Assembly: GCA_029624815.1 (NCBI GenBank)
Contig: JARSSH010000060.1
Location: 1 to 64,000 of the forward strand
Direction: 5' to 3'
Source: Candidatus Competibacter sp.
GTDB taxonomy: Bacteria > Pseudomonadota > Gammaproteobacteria > Competibacterales > Competibacteraceae
DNA length: 64,000 nucleotides
How positions within the stretch are numbered: position 1 is the first letter of the stretch; each line of letters begins with the position of its first letter. The translations under genes were made by a program, and so were the position numbers. Of this stretch, positions 1 through 6,992 are shown piece by piece. The notes below the pieces were generated by a model that ran no database searches, was not told where the DNA came from, and saw only the letters and a program-made list of their open reading frames with translations.

Positions 1-350
1 GCCGCCAAACAGGCGTTCATTGCGTCAGGCTGACTTTGTGGGTAATCGGGTGCATCCATTGTTTGCAAACCTTGCTGCTCGAATGTCAATGCCAGTGTCT
101 CGACAGTATCAGTCACTTGCAAACATTCGGATGCAAGTGACAAAATAGCGAATGCTTCGGTCCGCCGTGTTTCGTCTGGAATGCTCGAAATCTCATAGGT
201 CAATGCTTCAGAACTTAGCAAGATAATTTCGCTCGCATTGACCGCTGCTAGTACTGCAAATAAAGCTTCTGTTTCGACCCTAATCCGAGGGTGTGCCTGG
301 TTGTCAAGATGACGTTGTAGACAGCAGTTGTCGAGATAAACTCGTATCAT
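1..350 (-). CDS. PIN-like domain protein, 3' end outside window
   Basis: The reading frame starts with ATG at 350 and runs off the left edge of the window, giving at least 116 residues. The N-terminus MIRVYLDNCCLQRH, with an early Asp in a YLDNCC context, followed by an IRVETEA segment and an ISSIPDETRR helix, resembles the PIN-fold ribonuclease family found in VapC-like toxins and stand-alone PIN proteins. The Asp at residue 7 would be the first metal ligand. After about residue 97 (TMDAP) the sequence stops resembling the usual PIN 'DALHL' motif, so it may be frameshifted or recombined there. It lies 12 bp after a remnant gene end (363-446), and no antitoxin gene directly precedes it. Codon use is more AT-rich than in the neighbours, suggesting acquisition. 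Family assignment is by eye and moderate. Confidence 0.6.
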   Translation of the reverse strand, partial: MIRVYLDNCCLQRHLDNQAHPRIRVETEALFAVLAAVNASEIILLSSEALTYEISSIPDETRRTEAFAILSLASECLQVTDTVETLALTFEQQGLQTMDAPDYPQSQPDAMNACLA

Positions 351-362
351 GCAATAATTCCC

Positions 363-446
363 TCACGCCGTCTTTACCCTGACATTTACCAATCCAATCT
401 GCAAATCCACTCGAACCGCCGGATGCACCCGCCGAATTTGCACTAA
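363..446 (-). pseudogene. remnant 3' end of a HEAT-like gene
   Basis: Read on the minus strand this stretch encodes LVQIRRVHPAVRVD and a short tail ending in a TGA stop at 363-365. It aligns without gaps to the last codons of the large repeat-protein gene that ends at 1422. Positions 361-446 match 1420-1505 at about 70 of 86 bases, including an uninterrupted 26-bp identity. It has no start codon and sits directly after the stop codon of the GNAT gene. It is therefore a second copy of the end of that gene, with the toxin-antitoxin pair between the two copies. Confidence 0.75.
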
Positions 447-449
447 TCC

Positions 450-977
450 CTATAACTTCCCTGCGGCCACGAGCGCCGCTTGGAGAGTGGCGAGCGGAAG
501 AAGGAGCGAGAGCGGTTGATCGGCAAGAGGCGCCGCGCCGTAACGTTCATACCAGCGCGCGACCGAAGCACTCTTGGCGTCGATGAGCAGGGCGACGCCC
601 CCAACTTCGCTGGCGGCGAGGAGACAGCGCCGCCCGGCCAAGAGCAACAGTTGCCCGCCCAATCCATGGCCCTGCCAGGCGCGGGCGACCGCCAGCCGCC
701 CGAGACGAAACACCGGCACGTCATAGCGGGCGAGTCCCCGTCGGATCATCTCCGGCGTGCGCGCGTAGGCCACCGAAGCGGGACTCAGGCTGTAGAAGCC
801 GAGCACGCTGCTCACTTCGGCATCAGCGACCGCCAGAAAGGTTTTGGTGCCGCCCCGTTCGTGGCTCTTGCGGGCATGGTGGCGCAGAAAGTCGTTCAAG
901 GCAGGTTCGCCGCAATCAAATCGTTCCCGGTCATGATGGCTGCCGATCGGTTCTTCGCGCCACGGCGGCAGGGTCAT
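450..977 (-). CDS. GNAT-family acetyltransferase toxin (TacT/AtaT-like)
   Basis: This 175-residue GNAT protein matches toxins that acetylate aminoacyl-tRNA or translation components in TacAT/AtaRT modules. The N-terminus has the family's HDRERFDCGEPALNDFLR segment, and the middle carries the acetyl-CoA loop region RLAVARAWQGHGLGGQLL (about residues 92-109). The C-terminal part includes the FGF-equivalent region WYERYGAAPL. Its ATG overlaps the stop of the DUF1778 antitoxin gene by 4 bp, the usual coupled arrangement. The family is well established; the exact target is not visible. An isolated acetyltransferase with no toxin role is possible but unlikely given the partner. Confidence 0.9.
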   Translation of the reverse strand: MTLPPWREEPIGSHHDRERFDCGEPALNDFLRHHARKSHERGGTKTFLAVADAEVSSVLGFYSLSPASVAYARTPEMIRRGLARYDVPVFRLGRLAVARAWQGHGLGGQLLLLAGRRCLLAASEVGGVALLIDAKSASVARWYERYGAAPLADQPLSLLLPLATLQAALVAAGKL

Positions 978-1267
978 GAGGGGTTCGGCAGGGCTTCCGC
1001 TGCCGCGAGCAGCCGGGCGTTGGGCGTCGGCGGCTGTTCCAGGACCGCGAGCACCCGCAGGCTGTCCCGCTCGGACAGTGGCACGCGCTCGGCCTGCTCG
1101 ATCACGGTTTTCGCCGCCTGCAACGCCGTGCGGATCACGAAATCGGTGAGATCGGTGTTTTCCAGGGCCACCGCCCGCATCAGCACGGCTTTGTCTTGGG
1201 CGCGAATCCGCAGGGATAGACGACTGTTGTCTTCAACCATCACTCTCGGCATGGCTTTCTCCGGCAT
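974..1267 (-). CDS. DUF1778 antitoxin (ribbon-helix-helix)
   Basis: A 97-residue protein with the DUF1778/TacA plan: a short ribbon-helix-helix N-terminus (SRLSLRIRAQDKAVLMRAV) followed by an amphipathic helix (DLTDFVIRTALQAA) and a proline-containing tail that would wrap around the toxin. It binds and neutralises the GNAT toxin encoded just downstream (4-bp overlap) and normally represses its own promoter. A perfect palindrome at 1330-1348, about 60 bp upstream of the start, is a candidate operator. Size and gene order fit the family closely. Confidence 0.9.
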   Translation of the reverse strand: MPEKAMPRVMVEDNSRLSLRIRAQDKAVLMRAVALENTDLTDFVIRTALQAAKTVIEQAERVPLSERDSLRVLAVLEQPPTPNARLLAAAEALPNPS

Positions 1268-1329
1268 GGTACTGTTTCAAAGCGTACAAAAAATCCGCTT
1301 GAAGAGGAAGCGACATTCCCAGGAAACAG

Positions 1330-1348
1330 GTCGCACAGCTTGTGCGAC
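1330..1348. promoter_or_regulatory. palindromic operator candidate for the toxin-antitoxin operon
   Basis: GTCGCACA-GCT-TGTGCGAC is a perfect inverted repeat with 8-bp arms and a 3-base centre, lying 63 bp upstream of the DUF1778 start. Ribbon-helix-helix antitoxins typically autoregulate from such palindromes. The site is seen directly; the role is inferred from position. Confidence 0.5.
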
Positions 1349-1419
1349 ATTGTCGTGCTCGGATTCATGCCACAGCTTGCGGCACGAAGAGGTTTGGTCG
1401 AAAAATGAAACAGCCTGTT

Positions 1420-1505
1420 CCTCACGCTGTCCTTGCCCTCGCATTCATCTGCCCCACCGGCAAATCCACTCGAACCGCCGGATGCGCCCGCCGAATTTGC
1501 ACCAG
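1420..1505. repeat. direct repeat, right copy (left copy 361-446)
   Basis: This is the intact copy of the repeated gene end: it contains the last codons and TGA stop of the 969-residue repeat protein. It is gaplessly alignable to 361-446 (about 81 % identical, with 26 consecutive identical bases). The two copies flank the GNAT/DUF1778 module in direct orientation. Confidence 0.75.
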
Positions 1506-4331
1506 CGCCGCGACGCAGTGTTGCCATTCGTTTTTGGCACGGGAATGGCGGAATTCCGCCAGTACCGGCGTCACCAACTCCGCAAAACCGGCATCGCTCA
1601 AGGCCAGCGTCTTGATCGCCTCGATCAGTCGGCGCTTGCCGACGCTGGCCGGCCACGGCCGTTCAGGCGCGGCCTGTTCGGCGTCCAATTCGCGCCGTTC
1701 CATCCGACCAGGCGGTAGACCAAACAAGGTCTTGCGCAAGAATTGGCGCAGTTCATGGAAATCCCCTCCCTCCTTGAGGGGGAGGGCTGGGGTGGGGGAT
1801 ACAAGGGGGGAGGGCGATGGAGGAGAGAGAAGCGCGAACTTCCGGCGCTGACGTTCCCACAGCAGCCGCACGGTGAACAGCCCAACCTCGCGATGCGGGC
1901 TTTCCATCAGCCAAGCCAGCCGCGCCGGATCGCCGAGTTGCTCCTGATGACGGCGGATCAGGGTCAGCGCCGTTTCGCGGGTGATCTTGTGGCGGCTTTC
2001 GGCCAACTGAAACACCCGCTCCGGCAACAACCATTCCGCTGGCAGGGCCAGTTCCACCGAACTTTCACCCAAATGCAACAACTGTTCGATGGCAAAGGCG
2101 CGCGGTTCACGGTGTTCGCTGTCGGCCAGCCGATAGAGGAGAGCCGGTTCGTTCCAGGCGTGCAGTTCCTCCCGCGCGATGGCGACCGCCAGCCGGCGCA
2201 GATCGGGTCGCTGATCGACGAACAGCGACCGCAGCCGACTCAACGGATAATCGGCGGCGGTCAAGCCGGGCTGGATATTGAAGGCGCGCGTTTCAGGATC
2301 ACTGGGGCCGATTTTCGGATGATGGGCCTTGAGATAGGCGGCGGCGAAGTGGCGCACCGGTTCCGGCTGCGTGGGGCCGCAGGCCAGTTCCCACAGGTGA
2401 TCGATCCCGTTGTGGTCGCCGCTGGCGAAATCGTCGGGCCGAAAAGATTCCAGCAGATAGCGGTGAGCAAAATCGTGCAAGGCCGGGTCCGCCTGTCGCG
2501 CCATCGCCAGCAACCAGGGCAGCCCGATCCGGCGCGGCGCGACCAGTTCCGAATCGCCGAGCAACTGCAACGCCAGCGGCCGCAACGCCGGACGCATGGC
2601 GAGGCCCTTGAGCCATTCGACATCCAAATCCTCGCCCTTCAATTTGCCTTGTCGCAGCCAGCCAGCCACGGCATCGCTCAGATGAGGATTCAACAACGCC
2701 TGCTGCATCCAGTCCGGGCCAATCTCTCGCCCCGGATAATCCGAAAGGGCCTTCAACGCTCGTTGCCGGGCGGTCGGCGTGCAGCGCGGATCGTCCAACA
2801 ACTGGCGGTAATAAGCGGCGGGGACCGTGACTTTCGCTTCCCGATAGAATTCGAGCACGGCATCGAGGGCGGAAGCTCCCCCCCGTTGGGAGAGATTATT
2901 GAGGATGCGCTCGAAGTCGGCGTTTTGGACGCCCTGTTGAATCAGTTCCAGGATGTGCTGCATCTGACGTTCGACGGAGGCGTTTTGCGAGCTGGAAGGG
3001 GCGAGAGCGACTTCGACGAACTGTTCGGCGCTGATGTCCTGGGGCCGGAAACCCTGCCGCAATTTGGCCTTGGCGAGAGCGGCGCTGGCCGGCACCGTCA
3101 ACAACGTGAGCAGAGTCGGCAAGCCCAGTTCGGCCGGTGTCCGCTGTTCGAGCAGGGCGATTGCGAAGGTTCGCGCGTCCTGTGCCCCTTCCCGCGCCAG
3201 CTTGACCAGTTCGGCGACGGGCAGGTCGGTGGCGTAGGCGCGGGCGTAGTCGATGGCGTAGCGGCGGGCCGGGCTGTTGCCGCTGTACAGCAACCCCAAC
3301 ACCATATCGTGCAAGCCGAGTTGCTTCAGTTTCGATTGATGGAATTCGGGATTGTCGCGCAGCAGCTTGATGATGAAGTCATGCACGATATCCAGCCGCT
3401 TGGCGCCGAGACGAGCCAGCCAGGCCGGTTCGACATGGCGTAGTGCGTCCTTGAAATCCTGCTCCAACCCGCGAATGGCGAAGTCGCAGACTTGCGGATT
3501 GCGGGCGTCCTCCAGCAACCGCAACAGCGGCGCGGGACTGATTTTCCAGGCATCATCGAAGGCGCGGCGCTCCAGCTTGGCCGGCAGGCCACCGCTACCC
3601 AATACGCCCTGGTCGGTGGCGCCGATCAAGTCCTTGTGCCGCCAAATCTGGTTGGCGATCCAGCAATGGCGGAAGTTGCACTGGGGCGGGTAATGGCGCA
3701 AGACTTGAGCAGCGTATACCGGAAACAATTCGGGCAGGGCTTGGCCGAGTTGCCGCAGATAGCGCCAAGCGCGACGGCGCATGTACAGCCAGGTGCCGCG
3801 CGAAATGTCCCCTTCGCTCAGTTTGGATTGGTCGTCCAGGCGATAGCACAGGACGCCCAGCATGGTGAGGTCGTGGCGTTGTTCGGCCTGCTTGTAAATG
3901 CCCTTGATGCCTTGCCAGATGCCCCAACCGATGGCGTTTGGCGGCAATTGCGGAATCAGTTCCAACAACAGGGCGCGGGCCGGTTCGTCGTCGGCTGCGT
4001 ACAAGTCCAGCAACAGTTGACCCAGGCGCAGGCGCGGCGGCGGGTTGGGCGACGCCAGCAGCGCGGCCCAGGAGCCGGTGCGCGTGGCTTGACGTTCATC
4101 GTCTGTTTTGCCAGCCAGGGCTTGCGGATTCAAAGTCTGGCGCAGGCGATCCAGCGACCAGGCATCGGGCGGCGGAGGTTGCGCCTGATAGTCGTCCGGC
4201 GGGTCTTCCGGTTGACCGGCGGGCGGGTCGGGTTGCGCGAGAAATTCCAGAACCCACGGGACGAATTGCGGATCGCGTCGGGCGGCGGCGTGTTCCAGAT
4301 CGGCGAAGAAAATTGAGCGGTCGTCGGCCAT
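1422..4331 (-). CDS. large alpha-helical HEAT-like repeat protein of the retron operon
   Basis: 969 residues, almost entirely helical, rich in Leu/Ala/Arg, with repeated short helix pairs such as RRYAIDYARAYA, ARTFAIALLEQR and EPRAFAIEQLLHL, which look like degenerate HEAT units. No nuclease, ATPase or membrane signature is visible. It follows the WGR gene by 9 bp and the reverse transcriptase gene beyond that, so it is very probably co-transcribed with them and is a candidate retron effector or scaffold. Around residues 833-857 the frame is interrupted by a low-complexity, proline-rich insert (PLVSPTPALPLKEGGDF) that looks like a dispersed repeat read in frame. Its last codons are duplicated at 361-446. 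The HEAT assignment is from periodicity, not a search; enzymatic function is unknown. Confidence 0.8.
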   Translation of the reverse strand: MADDRSIFFADLEHAAARRDPQFVPWVLEFLAQPDPPAGQPEDPPDDYQAQPPPPDAWSLDRLRQTLNPQALAGKTDDERQATRTGSWAALLASPNPPPRLRLGQLLLDLYAADDEPARALLLELIPQLPPNAIGWGIWQGIKGIYKQAEQRHDLTMLGVLCYRLDDQSKLSEGDISRGTWLYMRRRAWRYLRQLGQALPELFPVYAAQVLRHYPPQCNFRHCWIANQIWRHKDLIGATDQGVLGSGGLPAKLERRAFDDAWKISPAPLLRLLEDARNPQVCDFAIRGLEQDFKDALRHVEPAWLARLGAKRLDIVHDFIIKLLRDNPEFHQSKLKQLGLHDMVLGLLYSGNSPARRYAIDYARAYATDLPVAELVKLAREGAQDARTFAIALLEQRTPAELGLPTLLTLLTVPASAALAKAKLRQGFRPQDISAEQFVEVALAPSSSQNASVERQMQHILELIQQGVQNADFERILNNLSQRGGASALDAVLEFYREAKVTVPAAYYRQLLDDPRCTPTARQRALKALSDYPGREIGPDWMQQALLNPHLSDAVAGWLRQGKLKGEDLDVEWLKGLAMRPALRPLALQLLGDSELVAPRRIGLPWLLAMARQADPALHDFAHRYLLESFRPDDFASGDHNGIDHLWELACGPTQPEPVRHFAAAYLKAHHPKIGPSDPETRAFNIQPGLTAADYPLSRLRSLFVDQRPDLRRLAVAIAREELHAWNEPALLYRLADSEHREPRAFAIEQLLHLGESSVELALPAEWLLPERVFQLAESRHKITRETALTLIRRHQEQLGDPARLAWLMESPHREVGLFTVRLLWERQRRKFALLSPPSPSPLVSPTPALPLKEGGDFHELRQFLRKTLFGLPPGRMERRELDAEQAAPERPWPASVGKRRLIEAIKTLALSDAGFAELVTPVLAEFRHSRAKNEWQHCVAALVQIRRAHPAVRVDLPVGQMNARARTA
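1761..1831. repeat. REP-like GC-rich palindromic repeat inserted in frame in the HEAT-like gene
   Basis: An unusually purine/pyrimidine-skewed stretch built from CCCTCC/GGAGGG arms and runs of G. On the minus strand it is translated as a Pro/Ser/Leu-rich peptide unlike the rest of the protein. Similar composition occurs at about 13820-13910 and 15825-15865 in this window, consistent with a family of dispersed elements. Boundaries are approximate. Confidence 0.5.
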
Positions 4332-4340
4332 GCGTATCCC

Positions 4341-4799
4341 CTATTGAGACCGATAGCCTTCGGCGTCTAAAGCCGCCCGGACCTGGGCGAAGGCGGCTTC
4401 GGCGGCGGAGGCGTCGGGGTAATGTTCCACGCCGTGAGTGTGCAGCGCGTTGCCTTCCACGCTCAGGCGCAGTTCCAGGCGGCGTTCGCCCAGCGTCAGG
4501 ACCAGTGTGCATTGCGAGGCGGCGGGGGTTGTGGACGCGGGTTCGATGGCGGCGGATGACGTGGCCGTTTCGCTCGGGCCGCCGTCGCCGTCCACATAGC
4601 CTTTCTTGTATTTTTCCCGCGACTGTTTTTCCAATTCGCGTGTCGCGTCTTCCAGTGAGTCGTAGCGTTTGGCTTGGGTCTGGCCCTGGCTGCCGATCCG
4701 GCCGAAATTGACTTCCAGGTTGTTGCCGACGCAGCGCGCCCGCCAGAACTTGTTGGATTTGCTGTCCTGAAAGATCAGGGAAACTTGCCACTCACTCAT
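4341..4799 (-). CDS. WGR-domain protein of the retron operon
   Basis: About 152 residues. Residues 1-65 form a WGR domain: WQVSLIFQDSKSNKFWRA, then NLEVNFGRIGSQGQ (the WGR tripeptide position is occupied by FGR), then a YDSLEDATRELEKQSREKYKKGY helix. WGR domains are nucleic-acid-binding modules known from PARPs and MolR-like proteins. A second small domain at about 90-152 is unassigned. ATG 4799 was chosen over GTG 4808 because GGAGGAG sits 8-12 bases upstream of it. The start overlaps the end of the reverse transcriptase gene by 8 bp, indicating translational coupling. It probably binds the msDNA or RNA of the retron, which is inference. Confidence 0.85.
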   Translation of the reverse strand: MSEWQVSLIFQDSKSNKFWRARCVGNNLEVNFGRIGSQGQTQAKRYDSLEDATRELEKQSREKYKKGYVDGDGGPSETATSSAAIEPASTTPAASQCTLVLTLGERRLELRLSVEGNALHTHGVEHYPDASAAEAAFAQVRAALDAEGYRSQ

Positions 4800-6093
4800 C
4801 CGTGCCACGCTCCTCCAGTTGCTTGAGTTGCGCCAGAAACGGTTTGGCCCGCTCCGGGTCGGTCATGTGCAGAAAGGCCACCCAACCCCGCAGTTGCGCC
4901 AGACTTTCACCCTCCTTGCCGGGCTTGCCATGCAGCCGGTTGTGTAGGGCGGCGCGCAGGCGTCGAACCTGGGTGCGCGGCACCCGTGCCGGACTGCCCG
5001 CCGGTGTTTCGTTGACCACCAGACCGGTCACGGTTTGCCGACGGCCTCGGCGCAGAATTCGGGTTTTTTCCGGGTGAGGGACGAAGCCCTCCGCCTTGAG
5101 AATCAGGTGAACGCAACGCAACAAGCGACCCAGCGGCGACGGCGAGTCGTCGTGCCAGGAAAAGGTCAGATCGTCGGCGTAGCGGGTGTAGCGAAATCCC
5201 AACTTTTGGCTCAGGCCGGACAGGCGGCAATCCAACCGCAGGCAAACGGTGTTGCTGAGGGCGGGACTGGTCGGCGCACCTTGCGGCAGGGCGCGCGGCC
5301 CGCTGGCGACATGGACATGCTGGCCGTCGAGTGGCAGCAGTTCGCGCGGCGCTTCGGTGCACAACAAGGCCAGCACGGTAGCAACCTGTTCGCCGTAGCC
5401 GCCCTTGCGGAACAGACCCTTGACCCGTCGCCAGGTCACGGTGGGGTAGAAGTGACGAATGTCGAGCTTGACAATGGTGTGCGCGCCCGCGTGGACGGCG
5501 GCATTGCTGAAGATGTTACGTCCGGGTAGGAAGCCGTGGGCGGCGCCATGCACCGGCAGGCGTTCGGCGATCTGGCGCAGAACCCAGCGTTGAGTCTTTT
5601 TCAGCGTGGGCTTGGGCGCGCTGATCAGGCGGGCGCCGCCGTCACGCTTAGGGATGGTCCAGTACTGATAGTGGCTGCCGCTGTCCACGTCGCGGTGGAA
5701 CGCCAGCCAGCGCAAACGGGGAATGGACAGATCGAGCGCCTTGGCGAGGGCTTGGGCGTCTTTGATCGCCGGCAGGGCGTTGGCCTCACGCCGGGTTTCG
5801 GGATCGGGCAGGTCGTAGCGGTCTTGATCTGGCGTGTCGTGGTGGAATACGTCCGCGCCGAGATGGACCAGATGGGCTTGACGGAAAGCGGCCCATCCCT
5901 GCCGGCGCAACTGCTTGCGAACTCGCCGTTCTTCTTCCCGTCGCGCCTTGTACTGACGCAGGGCGCCGCCGCTCAACTTGCTGGGATCGGTGGTCTCGTC
6001 CAGCAGGCCCAGTTGCCGCAGCCGGGCGACGACCCAGCGTTCAATATCGCCGACTTGGGCGATTTCTTCCCAGGTGGGGGGTGTCTCGCTCAT
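4792..6093 (-). CDS. retron-type reverse transcriptase
   Basis: 433 residues. Reverse transcriptase motifs run in order: WTIPKRDGGARLISAPK (about 145-161, RT1), GFLPGRNIFSNAAVH (187-201) containing the retron NAxxH motif at 197-201, VKLDIRHFYPTV (208-219, first catalytic Asp at 211), LPQGAPTSPALSN (269-281), YTRYADDLTF (302-311) with the catalytic YADD at 305-308, and the retron-specific VTG at 355-357 in region Y. An N-terminal helical extension of about 120 residues is present. NAxxH plus VTG separates retron RTs from group II intron and DGR enzymes. It would copy the msd part of the RNA at 6103-6391, whose a2 end lies 10 bp before this start codon, into branched msDNA. Downstream WGR and HEAT-like genes are coupled. 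Confidence 0.96.
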   Translation of the reverse strand: MSETPPTWEEIAQVGDIERWVVARLRQLGLLDETTDPSKLSGGALRQYKARREEERRVRKQLRRQGWAAFRQAHLVHLGADVFHHDTPDQDRYDLPDPETRREANALPAIKDAQALAKALDLSIPRLRWLAFHRDVDSGSHYQYWTIPKRDGGARLISAPKPTLKKTQRWVLRQIAERLPVHGAAHGFLPGRNIFSNAAVHAGAHTIVKLDIRHFYPTVTWRRVKGLFRKGGYGEQVATVLALLCTEAPRELLPLDGQHVHVASGPRALPQGAPTSPALSNTVCLRLDCRLSGLSQKLGFRYTRYADDLTFSWHDDSPSPLGRLLRCVHLILKAEGFVPHPEKTRILRRGRRQTVTGLVVNETPAGSPARVPRTQVRRLRAALHNRLHGKPGKEGESLAQLRGWVAFLHMTDPERAKPFLAQLKQLEERGTDE

Positions 6094-6102
6094 GCCGTTT
6101 CC

Positions 6103-6391
6103 AGACCGAGCATAAGGATTGCTGGAGCGTGAGACGCAAACCGCTACTTCTCACAAGGGACACGGTAGGCTCACCGGCCAGCCGCCAGTACCCGCCCCTA
6201 GTTGTTGGCGGAAACCGCGGTGGCGTGGTTGGCCCAGCTCCGCCAACAACTAGGGGCGGGTACTGGCGAAGCTGGCCAAGAACAGCCTACCTTGTGGCGT
6301 GTGTGGCGTTGGAATTCCCGGACGGCGCAACGCCGCCCAAACGGCTAATGGTGGAACGCCTCACGCTCCAGCAATCCTTACGCTACGGTCT
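6103..6391 (-). ncRNA. retron msr-msd RNA gene with a1/a2 inverted repeats
   Basis: Between DUF29 and the RT gene lies a 289-bp segment bounded by inverted repeats. On the minus strand a1 (6383-6360) pairs with a2 (6133-6110) over 24 nt with one G/A difference. The pairing extends outwards as AGACCG/CGGTCT (6386-6391 with 6103-6108). After a1 comes a small msr part: an outer pair 6355-6360/6305-6310 enclosing an 8-bp hairpin 6331-6338/6320-6327. Then comes the msd: nested pairs 6290-6296/6152-6158, 6284-6290/6165-6171, 6271-6279/6174-6182, and a perfect 30-bp stem 6239-6268/6183-6212. This is the canonical retron order a1-msr-msd-a2-RT. Exact ends and the priming guanosine (a G just after a1, near 6359) are predictions. 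Confidence 0.93.
6183..6268. repeat. perfect 30-bp inverted repeat forming the msd hairpin
   Basis: Arms 6183-6212 and 6239-6268 are perfectly complementary over 30 bp, with a 26-base loop. The stem would be reverse-transcribed into the DNA hairpin of the msDNA. It continues outwards through two imperfectly stacked helices of 9 and 7 bp. Confidence 0.92.
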
Positions 6392-6408
6392 TTTCGCTCC
6401 CCTGTCAA
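6380..6408 (-). promoter_or_regulatory. possible promoter for the retron RNA
   Basis: On the minus strand TTGACA (6408-6403) is followed after 17 bases by TAGCGT (6385-6380). The -35 is consensus and the -10 is poor. Transcription from it would begin inside a1, so the true start may lie further upstream, between 6392 and 6487. Low confidence. Confidence 0.25.
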
Positions 6409-6487
6409 AGGTGGTGGTTAAGGTGGCCAATTTCAATCGGTTATTAGTGTGCGCCGAGTGCTTTTCCAGTTTGTCGCAACGGTAAAG

Positions 6488-6934
6488 TCATGCCGGCCAA
6501 AAATCGTGATCCACGATGGTTTCGAAGCTGAACGGGCATATTTCGGGGAACGTGGATTCATCCAGATCGGTTTCCCGGGAAGCGATCAGTATCGCCGTGG
6601 CAAAAGCGTCTCGCAGGATCGCGTCGAGATGCGGCTGCAAACCCGGATTGGATTCCAGCACTCGCCGAATGCGGTGACGCTGTTCCTTGATGGTGGCTTG
6701 CCAGCTTCGTCCGCGCCGCTCGGCTTGGTATTGCCACTTCAGAAGGTGAGCCAACAAGACGATCAAACGACTTTCCAGTTCTCGCCATTCGCTTTTTCCG
6801 ACCGCTTCGATTTCCTCGGCAACATGCTCCCAGTCCACTTCGCTGAAACGGTGGGCGCGGATCAGCTCCGCGTTTCGTAATGCCCAAGTGTAGGCGTCCT
6901 GCTCGTATAAAAGGGAAAGAGAAACGTCAGACAT
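6488..6934 (-). CDS. DUF29 family protein
   Basis: 148 residues with the DUF29 pattern: LLYEQDAYTWALRNAELIRAHRFSEVDWEHVAEEIEAVGKSEWRELESRL at the start (read in segments: YEQDAYTWA, FSEVDWEHVAEEIEA, LLAHLLKWQYQ), then a short helical C-terminus ending PFSFETIVDHDFWPA. DUF29 proteins are small helical proteins of unknown function, common in cyanobacteria and GC-rich proteobacteria and often in variable regions. It lies 58 bp after the SWIM gene and about 100 bp before the retron RNA, in the same orientation. Whether it belongs to the retron or is a bystander is not clear. Confidence 0.88.
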   Translation of the reverse strand: MSDVSLSLLYEQDAYTWALRNAELIRAHRFSEVDWEHVAEEIEAVGKSEWRELESRLIVLLAHLLKWQYQAERRGRSWQATIKEQRHRIRRVLESNPGLQPHLDAILRDAFATAILIASRETDLDESTFPEICPFSFETIVDHDFWPA

Positions 6935-6992
6935 TTTTCGTCGTGTACCTGCAACGGTCGGAAAAGCATTGAATCTGGCGCATCATCGATTC

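Noticed and set aside
1743-3443. 566-codon plus-strand frame opposite the HEAT-like gene
   Set aside because: Antisense shadow in GC-rich DNA: no ribosome site, Gln/Arg-rich composition, no family features, while the minus frame fits the operon.
4792-6093. reverse transcriptase as group II intron or diversity-generating retroelement
   Set aside because: No maturase/HNH domain or intron RNA and no template/variable repeat pair; NAxxH, VTG and an a1/a2-flanked RNA identify a retron.
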